Assembly: GCA_009778945.1 (NCBI GenBank)
Contig: WRFF01000045.1
Span: 1-11,830 of the forward strand
Direction: 5' to 3'
Length of the DNA: 11,830 nt
DNA from: Clostridiales bacterium
GTDB lineage: Bacteria; Bacillota; Clostridia; Peptostreptococcales; Anaerovoracaceae
A model generated the notes under the pieces. The model was not told the DNA's origin, searched no databases, and saw only the letters and a list, made by a program, of their open reading frames with translations. Below are positions 1-8,526 of the stretch, one piece after another. The translations under genes were made by a program, and so were the position numbers. Position 1 is the stretch's first letter; every line of letters starts with the position of its first letter.

Positions 1-1482
1 AATTGGCGCGCTCTGCGCCAGCGGAACCGCCTGCGTCTGCCATCCGCCTTTGAGCAAATCGACTTCGCAGATCCGCTCGATGACGACCGGATTTTTTATA
101 GCCGTTTCCTGCCGCAGGGTCTGCGCAAACGCCTGCTTGGAATCCGGTTCCCCATGCACGAGGAAGAGCGCCTGCGGCGGTTTTTCAAAACCGCGCGCCC
201 ATTTCAGGAGTCCGTCCTTGTCCGCGTGCGCGGAAAAGCCTTCGAGATCGTAAATCTCCGCATTCACCGCAATCTCCTCGCCGAAGAGCGAAACCGATTT
301 CGCGCCTTCCACGATCTTGCGGCCCAGCGTCCCCACGGCCTGATACCCTACGAAAACGACGGAATTTTTCGCGTTCCAAAGATTGTGCTTCAGATGATGC
401 CGGATTCGCCCCGCCTCGCACATACCGCTTGCCGAAATGATAATCTTCGGCGTGTGATCGTCGTTAATCGCCTTGGATTCATCCGTCGTGCTCGTCAGGA
501 CCAGATTCGCGAAATCAAGGATATCATCCCCCGCAAGAATGCGCTTTTTGGCCTCTTCGTCGAAATCGGCGATATTCTTACGAAAGACTTCGGTGGCGGC
601 GACCGCCATAGGGCTGTCCACATAGACTTTGACGCCCTTCAGGATATTCGCCTGCCCGGACTGCTCCGTATACTTGTTCAGCTCATAGATAAGTTCCTGC
701 GTGCGCCCGACCGCAAAGGAGGGGATCACAACCGTACCGCCGCGGCCGATCGTTTTTTGGATGATCGCCGTAAGGCTTTTCAGGGAAGTATCCCCCGCCT
801 CATGCAGGCGGTTTCCGTAGGTGGTCTCCATGACCACATAATCCGCTTTTTTGATATAGGTGGGATCGTTCAGCATCGGGCGCCCCTCCGCGCCGAGATC
901 ACCCGAAAAGACAAATTTCTTCTGGACGCCGCCCTCCGTGAAAAAAACTTCCGTGATCGCGGAACCGAGGATATGCCCCGCGTCGTTAAAGACAAATTTG
1001 ACGCCCGGCATCGGTTCGATCTGCTGGCCGTAGAGCACGGGCGTGACGGTCTTGAGCGAAACTTCCGCCTCATCCATCGTAAAAAGCGGCGCGGCGGATT
1101 GTTCCTTCCCGGCGCGTTCGCTTTTTTTGTTCTTCCACTCCGCCTCTGTTTCGGCGATATGGGCGCTGTCACGGAGCATGATGGGAAGCAAGTCCGCCGT
1201 CGCGTCCGTACAGTAAATGCGCCCCTTGAAGCCGCGCTTCACGAGCAAAGGGATCCGCCCGCAGTGATCGATATGCGCATGGGACAGGATCAAAAAATCC
1301 ACCGTCGCCGGTTCAAACGGGAATTCCTCGTAGTTCTCGGCCTCCTGCTGCGGAGAGCCCTGAAACTGTCCGCAGTCGAGCAAAATCCGGGCCTTCGCAT
1401 CGCCTTCCCGGACGCCGTCCAGTTCCAGGAGATGACAGGAGCCGGTTACCGATTCCGCGGCGCCGCAAAAATGTATTCTCAT
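1..1482 (-). CDS. Beta-CASP metallo-beta-lactamase-fold RNase-like protein (3' end cut by window)
   Basis: Reading the minus strand from ATG at 1482 gives 494 codons with no stop before the window edge, so the C-terminus is missing. The protein has the metallo-beta-lactamase zinc motif SHAHIDH at residues 67-73, a DAGHILGS motif with His170, SGD with Asp195, and a METTYGNR segment near 218-225. The beta-CASP signature follows: SASGMCEAGRIRHHL at 350-364, GFSAHAD with His419, and LVHGE with His443. These are the hallmarks of the CPSF73/YSH1-like RNase family (compare TTHA0252), cytosolic zinc-dependent endo- or exonucleases acting on RNA. No KH domain is seen, so it is not an archaeal-type FttA. 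The start is fixed by an AGGAGA ribosome binding site at 1491-1496, 8 bases upstream. It is separated from the upstream xdhC-like gene by 104 bases holding its own promoter. Family membership is secure; the exact substrate is not known. Confidence 0.93.
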   Translation of the reverse strand, partial: MRIHFCGAAESVTGSCHLLELDGVREGDAKARILLDCGQFQGSPQQEAENYEEFPFEPATVDFLILSHAHIDHCGRIPLLVKRGFKGRIYCTDATADLLPIMLRDSAHIAETEAEWKNKKSERAGKEQSAAPLFTMDEAEVSLKTVTPVLYGQQIEPMPGVKFVFNDAGHILGSAITEVFFTEGGVQKKFVFSGDLGAEGRPMLNDPTYIKKADYVVMETTYGNRLHEAGDTSLKSLTAIIQKTIGRGGTVVIPSFAVGRTQELIYELNKYTEQSGQANILKGVKVYVDSPMAVAATEVFRKNIADFDEEAKKRILAGDDILDFANLVLTSTTDESKAINDDHTPKIIISASGMCEAGRIRHHLKHNLWNAKNSVVFVGYQAVGTLGRKIVEGAKSVSLFGEEIAVNAEIYDLEGFSAHADKDGLLKWARGFEKPPQALFLVHGEPDSKQAFAQTLRQETAIKNPVVIERICEVDLLKGGWQTQAVPLAQSAPI

Positions 1483-1522
1483 AATCGTTTTCTCCTATAT
1501 TTCAAAATATCGGAAAGAGTAT

Positions 1523-1551
1523 ATCATAAGTTTTTTTGGATTTGGTGACAG
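1523..1551 (-). promoter_or_regulatory. Promoter of the beta-CASP RNase-like gene
   Basis: On the minus strand CTGTCA (1546-1551, 4 of 6 matches to TTGACA) is followed after exactly 17 bases by TATGAT (1523-1528, 5 of 6 matches to TATAAT). The predicted start near 1516 gives a leader of about 33 bases carrying AGGAGA. A short dyad ACAG-aa-CTGT (1548-1557) overlaps the -35 box; it is too short to call an operator. Confidence 0.55.
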
Positions 1552-1586
1552 AACTGTGTCGTTCTCGTCAAAGATATTTTGGGGCT

Positions 1587-2705
1587 TTACGCTTTTTCGA
1601 TAAGGATCCGCATCCTGCCGCCGCAGACCATGCCGTCCTCCTCGGCCGTATCGGTCATATCGATTTCCCGGATAAGCGTGCCGCCTTCGCGGATCACGGT
1701 CCGCGCGTCCTGCATCACGCCCGCCTCCGCGCAGCCGCCGCCGATCGTACCGAGCAGTCCGCCCGCGTAGGACATCGCCATTTTCGCGCCCGTTTCGCGC
1801 GGTACCGAACCGTGCGTTTCAAGGATGGTCAAAAGCGCGTCCATATCCTCGCCGTGCCGCGCAAGCAGCTCGGCCGTCTCAAAATCACAACCGGCTTCCT
1901 CCCCGGGGTCCGGTCCCGCACGGTGAAGCGCGCCCGCCGAATTTATCGCTTCCCCCGCCGCGTCAGCCGCGCAGACCGCCGCGCCGCCGCGCCGGTACCC
2001 GATGGCCTCCGCGAGGATCGCGACCGAAATCTCGGCCGGCGTGACCGCGCCGATCTTGAGCCCGATCGGCGTATGGACATTTTCAAGCGCCGCGCGCGGA
2101 TACCCCGCGGCTTCCAGTTGCTTCAGCACGATCGCGGTGCGCCGGCGCGATCCGATCATACCCGTATAGGCGGGAGACGCCCCTTTAAGCACGCCTTCGA
2201 GACATTCCTGGTCATGTTTGTGCCCGCGCGTCACGATCACCACATAATCGGTCTCCCGAATATTCACGCGCTCAAAGACGCGTGAAAAATCATCCATGAT
2301 GACCGTGTCCGCATCCGGGAAGCGTTCCGGGCTGGCGAACATCGGGCGGTCGTCAAAGACAAGCGCCGAAAACTCGCAGAGCTTCGCCATCTTTGTGAGC
2401 GCAAGCGCGATATGCCCGCCGCCTAAGATCACAAGGCGGGGCTTGGGCAGATAGGTTTCGATCACCACCAGCTCCGTCCCGCCCGCGGACGGGGGGATAT
2501 GGACGACAGGCCCGTCGGAAACGGCCCCCGGCGAAGCCGCCAGCGCGGAAATCTCCGCCCAGCGTACAGCGTCCGCTTCGCGGGCCACTTCCTTTTGGAC
2601 CGTCCCGTCTCCGCCGGATCCGTACCTGGACACCACCGCCGCCCGTCCGCCTTCCGCGAGCGCGCTCAGCAGTTCCCTATAAAGCTCTTTTGTCTGAAGG
2701 CCCAT
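1587..2705 (-). CDS. XdhC/CoxI family protein (molybdenum hydroxylase maturation factor-like)
   Basis: This 372-residue protein belongs to the XdhC family, whose characterised members bind and sulfurate molybdenum cofactor before its insertion into xanthine dehydrogenase-type enzymes. The Rossmann-like XdhC_C domain occupies about residues 88-240: LVILGGGHIA at 91-100, FDDRPMFASPERFPDAD at 117-133, TGMIGSRRRT at 181-190, and TPIGLKIGAVTPAEISVAILAEAI at 212-235. The XdhC_CoxI signature is at the C-terminus: ETHGSVPRETGAKM at 296-309, GTIGGGCAE at 319-327, and DGMVCGG at 357-363. In canonical XdhC this domain comes first. Residues 1-30 resemble the opening of a CoxI domain but then lose its motifs, so the N-terminus looks like a decayed copy. 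No molybdenum hydroxylase subunits lie in the window. The gene starts 16 bases after the stop of the DUF3048 gene and has only a weak ribosome binding site, which suggests cotranscription and perhaps translational coupling. The client enzyme cannot be named from here. Confidence 0.88.
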   Translation of the reverse strand: MGLQTKELYRELLSALAEGGRAAVVSRYGSGGDGTVQKEVAREADAVRWAEISALAASPGAVSDGPVVHIPPSAGGTELVVIETYLPKPRLVILGGGHIALALTKMAKLCEFSALVFDDRPMFASPERFPDADTVIMDDFSRVFERVNIRETDYVVIVTRGHKHDQECLEGVLKGASPAYTGMIGSRRRTAIVLKQLEAAGYPRAALENVHTPIGLKIGAVTPAEISVAILAEAIGYRRGGAAVCAADAAGEAINSAGALHRAGPDPGEEAGCDFETAELLARHGEDMDALLTILETHGSVPRETGAKMAMSYAGGLLGTIGGGCAEAGVMQDARTVIREGGTLIREIDMTDTAEEDGMVCGGRMRILIEKA

Positions 2706-2721
2706 CCGCGCGCCGCTCTTC

Positions 2722-3972
2722 TCATCCGAAAGCGTCGGACTGGGCGGTATTGATCGAACTGCTGTCGCCTGACGCGCCTGTGCCTTGATCCACCGTGCCG
2801 CCGGGGCCGGTGATCGTCGGTTCCTGATTGGAATTGGAATTCAGCACCTGCATCCACGTCTTGCCCGGCGTGAGCAGGATTTCCTTGCCGTTCGCGTCGT
2901 AGAAACGCGGAGGCGTCGTGCCGTCGGTTACCCATGTCCCCTCGATCATCTTGCCGTCCCGGAAGACCATCGCGCGGTTCGTGCCCGTCATATCGATATG
3001 CAGCGGATAGCCCTTATTTTCGATAAACGGGCCGTTCACTTCCGGCGCCCACAGGACAACGACGTTGTTCGCCTTGACCTGCCCCGACGCAGGGTCTGCG
3101 TCCATAAAGGGCTTGCCATCCACGGTCCGCAGGAAGGTGTTTGTGGACGCGTCCCACGTCCAGGTCGGGTTGAAGGTCCCCTCGCTGAACGGCATATAGA
3201 CCGATGTGACATCCGTTGTTGTCATCGACGGGTCCAGATCCCCGAAATCGAGGGTGCTTGGGTTGGTGTCGATATCGGTCCAGCCCTTCGGGCCCCAATA
3301 ATCCATGGACCATTGATAACAGCCGCCCAGATTCAGGTAGAGATTGTGCGGGCTGAAAATCGCCTGGTTGTTCTCCGGCGGGCGTGTGCTCTTTCGCAGA
3401 TAATAGTATTGCCCGAATTTGCTCTTGCTGTCGATATCCGCCGGCATATTCTTGATCGTACTCGCGCCGAGGCTGGCCCACACGTCGCTGTTCGTCCCGC
3501 TGAAATACAGGATCGCGTTGTATTCCGGCACGATGGTGATATCGCTGTTGCGCGCGCTGCGCACCGGTCCCACCAAATCGGGGATATCGCTCTGGAACAT
3601 GCAGTTGAAACGCGTGATTCCGCCTTCCGTGACGGATTCATAGACGACGTCCGCGCGCGCGATGCCGAGCTGCGGGCGCGCTTCCGGCGTATTCTCGATC
3701 TTCACCGAAAGCGGGTATTTGAACGAGTCCTGTTGGCCGGGCAGCGCCTTGCCGTATTCGATGCCCGTCAGCGGCCAGTAATACGGTTCCGGCTGAGGTG
3801 CGGGTTCCGGCGCCGGGGCCGCAGGCGGCGTCGGCGCCGGCGCGCTCCCCGGGTTCTCCGCCCCGTTGCCGCAGCCGGCGAAAGCCGTCACCATAAGCAC
3901 CAGCGCAAGCAGCGCGACGACGGCTTTCCGGATATTGTTTCGGTTGTTTTGGTCTTTCTCTGTTTTTCGCAT
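2722..3972 (-). CDS. DUF3048 domain lipoprotein (YerB-like)
   Basis: The 416-residue product starts with a basic N-region, a hydrophobic stretch at about 17-32 and a lipobox FAGC ending at Cys34, so it should be exported and lipid-anchored on the outer face of the membrane. A Pro/Ala/Glu-rich linker (about 39-62) leads into a DUF3048 region. Typical segments are LSVKIENTPEARPQLGIARAD, YESVTEGGITRF and FQSDIPDLVGPVRSARNSD, then VLWAPEV and GTWVTDGTTPPRFYDANGKE in the C-terminal half. The C-terminus is a low-complexity Gly/Ser/Thr tail. The family includes B. subtilis YerB, and its biochemical role is not established. I chose the ATG at 3972 over the in-frame ATG at 3993 because a strong AAGGGGAG sits 4 bases before it and inside the longer reading. 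It is the first gene of a probable two-gene transcript with the xdhC-like gene. Confidence 0.9.
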   Translation of the reverse strand: MRKTEKDQNNRNNIRKAVVALLALVLMVTAFAGCGNGAENPGSAPAPTPPAAPAPEPAPQPEPYYWPLTGIEYGKALPGQQDSFKYPLSVKIENTPEARPQLGIARADVVYESVTEGGITRFNCMFQSDIPDLVGPVRSARNSDITIVPEYNAILYFSGTNSDVWASLGASTIKNMPADIDSKSKFGQYYYLRKSTRPPENNQAIFSPHNLYLNLGGCYQWSMDYWGPKGWTDIDTNPSTLDFGDLDPSMTTTDVTSVYMPFSEGTFNPTWTWDASTNTFLRTVDGKPFMDADPASGQVKANNVVVLWAPEVNGPFIENKGYPLHIDMTGTNRAMVFRDGKMIEGTWVTDGTTPPRFYDANGKEILLTPGKTWMQVLNSNSNQEPTITGPGGTVDQGTGASGDSSSINTAQSDAFG

Positions 3973-3976
3973 AGCG

Positions 3977-3984
3977 CTCCCCTT
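3977..3984 (-). promoter_or_regulatory. Ribosome binding site fixing the DUF3048 lipoprotein start
   Basis: On the minus strand AAGGGGAG ends 4 bases before the ATG at 3972. It lies inside the coding sequence that would result from the upstream ATG at 3993. That upstream ATG is preceded by TAACTT and has no purine-rich site, so the shorter start is preferred. Confidence 0.7.
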
Positions 3985-4051
3985 ATAAATCATAAGTTAC
4001 AAGCGATGGCGGATAAGACGAAACGCCGGACAGGCCAGCGCCGTCGCAAGT

Positions 4052-4080
4052 ATTATACAAGGATTTTTTTCTCCTGTCTA
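4052..4080 (-). promoter_or_regulatory. Promoter of the DUF3048 / xdhC-like transcript
   Basis: The minus strand reads TAGACA (4075-4080, 5 of 6 matches), a 17-base spacer, then a perfect TATAAT (4052-4057). The predicted transcription start near 4045 leaves a 5' leader of about 70 bases before the ATG at 3972. I see no riboswitch-like fold in that leader. This is the best sigma-A-type promoter in the window. The 188-base gap containing it (3994-4181) has no other recognisable feature and no clear terminator for carB. Confidence 0.75.
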
Positions 4081-4181
4081 TTCAATTTATAATAATCCGA
4101 GAAATGCCGCGCCCCCCGAAATTTTTCAATGACAGCAACAAAGTGTGATTTTGTGATTTTTTCCGGTCATGTATGATTTTT

Positions 4182-7100
4182 TTAGTTGTCGGAGCAATAA
4201 TCGGCGTCTCGCAAATATTCCGTGAGGGGACGGTAGGAGGGGACATCGCCGCGCTTTTTCAGGCGCAGCGCGAGCAGGAAAGCGTCCGCGGTATCCACGC
4301 AGGTCAGCACGGGCAGCGCGCGCTCCGTCGCGTAGCGCCGCACGTCAAACGAATCCGCCTGCTTGTCGTTGATCACATTCGGCACGTCGATGAGGCAGGT
4401 GAGCGTCCCGTCCGCAATCAGGCGCTTTGCCTGCGCCGCGTCTGTTTCCGCCGCTTCAAGCCCGTTCGCACGCAGCCACGTGAGCGACGCGCTGTAGGAA
4501 TAGAGCGAGAAACCCTCTTTCACATATTCGCGGATGACCGCAAGCGAAGCTTCCTCTTTGTCCGCGTCTTTCAGCCGCACGTACAGGCCGCCGCCCGCGG
4601 GGATATGCACGCCGCTTGCGAGGAAGCCTTTGTAGCAAGCCTGTTCAAAATTTCTGTCCACGCCGAGCACCTCGCCTGTGGATTTCATCTCGGGGCCGAG
4701 CGCCATATCGACGTCCGTCAGCTTCGCGCCGGAGAAGACCGGCACCTTTACGGAAACAAGGTTTCGCGCGGGATAGAGGCCCGTGCCGTATTCAAAGCCC
4801 TTCAGCTTCTGACCCAGCATCGCGGCCACCGCGAGCTTTACCATCGGGATGCCTGTCACCTTGCTGAGGATCGGCACCGTGCGCGAGGCCCTCGGGTTGA
4901 CTTCGATGACCCAGACTTTCTTTCCGTCCCATGCGTACTGGATATTCACGAGGCCGACGACGCCGAGCGCAAGCGCAATCCGTTTTGTGAAATCCGTCAG
5001 CGTCGCGCAGACCTCCTCCGGGACCGTATGCGGCGGATAGACGCTGATGCTGTCCCCCGAATGGACGCCCGTGCGTTCCACATGCTCCATGATGCCTGGT
5101 ATAAGCACGTCTTCGCCGTCGCAGATCGCGTCCACTTCCACCTCTTTGCCCCGAATGTACCGATCGATGAGCACCGGATGCGCTTCGGAGAGCGAGACCG
5201 CCTCGTCCAAATATTCGAGCAGCTCCCGATCCGAGTAGACGACCTGCATTGCGCGCCCGCCGATGACGTAGGAAGGCCGCACGACAAGCGGATATCCGAG
5301 TTCCTCCCTTGCGGCGAGGGCCGCCTCGCGCGTCGTGACCGACTGCCCCGGCGGCGTGTCGATGCCCAGCGTTTTCAGGAACTCCGTCGTCTTTTGCCGG
5401 TCTTCCGCCAGGTCGATGCTGTGGAAATCCGTGCCGAGGATGCGGATGCCGCGCCGGTCGAGGTGCTCCGCAAGGTTCAGCGACGTCTGTCCGCCGAACT
5501 GCAGGATCACGCCGAACGGATGCTCCTTCTTGATGACATTCATCACATCGTCCACATGCAGCGCCTCAAAATACAGCTTATCGGAAGTATCGAAATCCGT
5601 GCTGACAGTCTCGGGGTTGTTATTGATGATGATGGCTTCGTATCCGAGATCCTTGATGGCCCACACGCCGCGCACGCAGCAATAATCAAATTCGACGCCC
5701 TGCCCGATACGGATCGGCCCCGATCCCACGAGGAGGATCTTTTCGTTATCCGAAATGCGGCTTTCGTCCTCGTCGTCGAAACACGAATAATAGTACGGCG
5801 TCAGGGCTTCAAATTCCCCGCCGCAGGTATCGACGACTTTGTAGACGGGATAGATCTCGTTGTAGACGCGGATGTCCGTCAGTACGTCGCGCCCCGCGCC
5901 CGAGAGCGCCAGGATCTCGTTGTCCGTAAAACCGAGCTCTTCCGCCTCGCACAAAAGCGGCGCGTTCAGCACGCCGTGCGTCTCCGAAAGGGTCTTTTCC
6001 ATCTTCACGATGCGGTCCACCTTGGAGAGGAACCAGCGGTCCACTTTCGTAAGTTCAAAGATCGCGTCGCGCGTGAACCGCGGATCCGTGCCCCTGCGTT
6101 CGCGCCCGCGGCGCATCGCGTCGGCGATCGCGAAGAGGCGTTCGTCGTCCCGCGCTTCGATCTTTGCAATCAGCGCCTCGTCGGAGAGCTGCGTGATGCT
6201 CGGCATGCGCAGCCCGTCCCGCCCGATCTCAAGGCTTGTGATGGCCTTGAGCAGCGCGCTTTCAAAGGTGCGCGAGATGCTCATCACCTCGCCCGTCGCC
6301 TTCATCTGCGTGCCGAGCCGGCGCGACGCCGTCTTGAATTTGTCAAACGGCCATTTCGGGAATTTTACGACGCAGTAATCGAGCGCCGGCTCAAAACACG
6401 CGCTCGTCTCGCCCGTCACATAATTTTTCAGTTCGTCTAAGCTGTATCCGAGCGCGATTTTCGCCGCGAGTTTCGCGATCGGGTAGCCCGCCGCCTTGGA
6501 AGCGAGCGCCGAGCTGCGGCTGACGCGCGGATTGACCTCGATCACGATATACCGGCTCGTTTCCGGATCGAGCGCAAACTGTATGTTGCAGCCGCCCTCG
6601 ATATCCAGGCTGCGGATGATCTTCAGCGCCGCGTCGCGGAGCATCTGGTATTCCGCGTCCCTGAGCGTCTGGATCGGCGCGACGACGATGCTGTCGCCCG
6701 TATGGACGCCGACGGGGTCGAAATTCTCCATGCCGCAGATCGTGATGCAGTTGTCCTTTGCGTCCCGCATCACCTCGTATTCGATTTCCTTCCAGCCCGC
6801 GACCGACCGCTCGAGCAGGATCTGCCCGATCGCGCTGCTTTCGATACCGCTTGTCACAAGCGTTTCAAGCTCCTCGTCCGCCGTCGCGATCCCGCCGCCG
6901 GTGCCGCCCAGCGTATACGCGGGCCGGATGATGACGGGATAACCCGCCTCCGCCACAAAGGCGCGGCATTCGTCCAGGCCGTGCGCGATGACGCTCATCG
7001 GAACCGGCTCTCCGATTTGCTGCATCAGCGCTTTGAATTCCTCGCGATCCTCCGCGCGCCGGATGCTGTCCCGGTTCACGCCGAGCAGCTGCGCGCCGTA

Positions 7101-7430
7101 TTTCGTGAGGACCCCTTTGCGGTCGAGCTCCATCGCGAGATTGAGGCCCGTCTGTCCGCCAAAACCCGCGAGCACGCCCTGCGGGCGTTCGCGCTCAAGA
7201 ATCGCCTCCATCGCTTCCTCTGTGAGCGGCTCCATATATACTTTGTCCGCGATGCCTTCGTCCGTCATGATCGTGGCGGGGTTGGAGTTCACGAGAATGC
7301 ATTCGATCCCCTCTTCGCGGATCGCCTTGCAGGCCTGCGTGCCCGCGTAGTCAAATTCCGCCGCCTGCCCGATGATGATGGGCCCGGAACCGATCATCAG
7401 GACTTTTTTCAGATTTTCGTTCTTAGGCAT
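4182..7430 (-). CDS. carB: Carbamoyl phosphate synthetase, large (synthetase) subunit
   Basis: This 1082-residue protein makes carbamoyl phosphate from bicarbonate, two ATP and ammonia delivered by CarA, feeding arginine and pyrimidine synthesis in the cytosol. Both halves of the duplicated synthetase are present: KVLMIGSGPIIIGQAAEFDYAG at 9-30 and ILLVGSGPIRIGQGVEFDYCC at 565-585. Each ATP-grasp domain (about 130-340 and 680-870) carries its late motif, IEVNPRVSRSSALASK at 297-312 and IEVNPRASRTVPILSK at 842-857. An MGS-like effector domain follows at about 945-1060. That domain is atypical. Aligned by eye to E. coli CarB, Thr974 is Tyr, the loop with Lys993 is shortened by about 5 residues, and Asn1015 is Asp (TCLIDVPN at 1011-1018). 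UMP/IMP control is therefore probably lost. The ATG at 7430 is chosen because AAGGGGG lies 8 bases upstream and the protein then begins like other CarB. A longer in-frame reading to 7547 would run deep into carA. The start overlaps the carA stop by 8 bases. Confidence 0.97.
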   Translation of the reverse strand: MPKNENLKKVLMIGSGPIIIGQAAEFDYAGTQACKAIREEGIECILVNSNPATIMTDEGIADKVYMEPLTEEAMEAILERERPQGVLAGFGGQTGLNLAMELDRKGVLTKYGAQLLGVNRDSIRRAEDREEFKALMQQIGEPVPMSVIAHGLDECRAFVAEAGYPVIIRPAYTLGGTGGGIATADEELETLVTSGIESSAIGQILLERSVAGWKEIEYEVMRDAKDNCITICGMENFDPVGVHTGDSIVVAPIQTLRDAEYQMLRDAALKIIRSLDIEGGCNIQFALDPETSRYIVIEVNPRVSRSSALASKAAGYPIAKLAAKIALGYSLDELKNYVTGETSACFEPALDYCVVKFPKWPFDKFKTASRRLGTQMKATGEVMSISRTFESALLKAITSLEIGRDGLRMPSITQLSDEALIAKIEARDDERLFAIADAMRRGRERRGTDPRFTRDAIFELTKVDRWFLSKVDRIVKMEKTLSETHGVLNAPLLCEAEELGFTDNEILALSGAGRDVLTDIRVYNEIYPVYKVVDTCGGEFEALTPYYYSCFDDEDESRISDNEKILLVGSGPIRIGQGVEFDYCCVRGVWAIKDLGYEAIIINNNPETVSTDFDTSDKLYFEALHVDDVMNVIKKEHPFGVILQFGGQTSLNLAEHLDRRGIRILGTDFHSIDLAEDRQKTTEFLKTLGIDTPPGQSVTTREAALAAREELGYPLVVRPSYVIGGRAMQVVYSDRELLEYLDEAVSLSEAHPVLIDRYIRGKEVEVDAICDGEDVLIPGIMEHVERTGVHSGDSISVYPPHTVPEEVCATLTDFTKRIALALGVVGLVNIQYAWDGKKVWVIEVNPRASRTVPILSKVTGIPMVKLAVAAMLGQKLKGFEYGTGLYPARNLVSVKVPVFSGAKLTDVDMALGPEMKSTGEVLGVDRNFEQACYKGFLASGVHIPAGGGLYVRLKDADKEEASLAVIREYVKEGFSLYSYSASLTWLRANGLEAAETDAAQAKRLIADGTLTCLIDVPNVINDKQADSFDVRRYATERALPVLTCVDTADAFLLALRLKKRGDVPSYRPLTEYLRDADYCSDN

Positions 7431-8526
7431 TCCGCTCGCCCCCTTTTCCCATGATGGAAACAAACCGGTCGAAGAGCCCCCGGGAATCGGTGGGGCCGGG
7501 GGAGCCTTCGGGATGATACTGTACCGAAAAGACCGGCAGGCTTTCATGCCGTATCCCCTCGACGGTGCCGTCGTTCAGATTGAGATGCGTGACGGCCATC
7601 CCGGCCGTGCGTACGCTGTCCGGATCCACCGCAAAGCTATGATTTTGCGAGGTGATGGCCGAACGGCCGGTCTCCAGATCGATGACGCCGTGGTTGGCGC
7701 CGCGATGGCCGAATTTGAGCTTATAGGTACGGGCGCCCGCCGCGAGCGCGATGACCTGATGCCCCATGCAGATGCCGAAGACCGGAAGCCTGTCCAGAAG
7801 CGCGCGCGTCGTCTCGATGCCCGCCGTACAGGCCTCGGGGTCGCCGGGGCCGTTCGACAGGAAAAGCCCGTCCGGCTTCGCTGCAAGAATCTCCTCCGCC
7901 GTCGTCCCGTAGGGGAAAAGCCAGACTTCGCAGCCGCGCTTCGCCAGGCTGTTTATGATGCCGCGCTTGATACCGAAATCGAGCACCGCGACGCGCGGCG
8001 CAGAGGTCGTCGTCGTTTGTTCGGACGGCGATATGATTTGCAGTTCCCGTGTCCCGACTTCGCGCATATAGTCCGTGCGCAGCGGCGTGTCCTTCATCCG
8101 CTCCGCCGCCTCTTCGCGCGGGATCCCTTCGGTCGAAATCACGCATTTAATCGTCCCTTCCGCGCGGACCCTCTTCGTGATCGCGCGCGTATCGACATTG
8201 TAGACACCCGGGACGCCTTGCTGCTCAAGCCATTCCGAGATCGTCATCACGCACATCCGGTTGGAAGGCCGGAATGAGATATCCCGCGTCACAAGGCCGA
8301 ACGCGTGGATACGTTCGCTCTGGTTGTCTACCTCGCTGACGCCGTAATTTCCGATCAGCGGGTAGGTCATATTGATCACCTGCCCCTTGTACGAGGGATC
8401 CGTCAGCGCCCCCTGATACCCGGTCATCGCCGTGTTGAAAACCAGTTCCCCAACCTGCGTCGCCGCGGCGCCGAAACCTTGGCCGCGATAAAGCGATCCG
8501 TCTTCGAGCAATAAAAGTCCTTCCAT
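7423..8526 (-). CDS. carA: Carbamoyl phosphate synthetase, small (glutaminase) subunit
   Basis: This 367-residue class I glutamine amidotransferase hydrolyses glutamine and channels ammonia to CarB. The N-terminal CPSase small-subunit domain (about 1-150) contains ELVFNTAMTGYQGALTDPSY at 27-46 and GVPGVYNVDTRAITKRVR at 104-121. The amidotransferase domain (about 177-357) shows LSNGPGDPE at 223-231, the nucleophile elbow GICMGHQ with Cys253, and VQYHPEGSPGP with His338 and Glu340, so the catalytic triad is complete. The start has GAAAGG at 8533-8538, 6 bases upstream of the ATG. Transcription comes from the promoter at 8564-8592, which is overlaid by a tandem ARG-box operator. The 5' leader should be only about 30 bases, too short for a PyrR attenuator. 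The ATGCCTAA overlap with carB implies coupled synthesis of the two subunits. Confidence 0.97.
   Translation of the reverse strand: MEGLLLLEDGSLYRGQGFGAAATQVGELVFNTAMTGYQGALTDPSYKGQVINMTYPLIGNYGVSEVDNQSERIHAFGLVTRDISFRPSNRMCVMTISEWLEQQGVPGVYNVDTRAITKRVRAEGTIKCVISTEGIPREEAAERMKDTPLRTDYMREVGTRELQIISPSEQTTTTSAPRVAVLDFGIKRGIINSLAKRGCEVWLFPYGTTAEEILAAKPDGLFLSNGPGDPEACTAGIETTRALLDRLPVFGICMGHQVIALAAGARTYKLKFGHRGANHGVIDLETGRSAITSQNHSFAVDPDSVRTAGMAVTHLNLNDGTVEGIRHESLPVFSVQYHPEGSPGPTDSRGLFDRFVSIMGKGGERNA
7439..7445 (-). promoter_or_regulatory. Ribosome binding site fixing the carB start
   Basis: On the minus strand AAGGGGG lies 8 bases before the ATG at 7430 and inside the last codons of carA. It decides the carB start against the longer in-frame extension to 7547. 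Confidence 0.7.

Noticed and set aside
1550..1565. Small inverted repeat AGAAC-N6-GTTCT between the xdhC-like and beta-CASP genes as a terminator
   Set aside because: The stem is only 5 bases, is not GC-rich and is not followed by a U-run on the minus strand. It also lies in the -35 region of the promoter for the next gene.
4085..4181. Possible terminator or small RNA downstream of carB
   Set aside because: The stretch holds A-rich runs and a short direct repeat (AAAATCAC twice) but no stable stem followed by U residues, and no conserved RNA family that I recognise.
4173..6440. A 755-codon open frame on the plus strand antisense to carB, with other long antisense frames at 154-1548, 2785-4092 and 1536-2285
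   Set aside because: Each lies opposite a securely identified gene, is rich in Arg, His, Asp and Ala in the way GC-biased codons produce on the complementary strand, and matches no family. These are shadows of codon bias.
7431..7547. A 39-residue N-terminal extension of CarB
   Set aside because: It would lie within the carA coding sequence. The ATG at 7430 has a good ribosome binding site and gives the normal CarB N-terminus.
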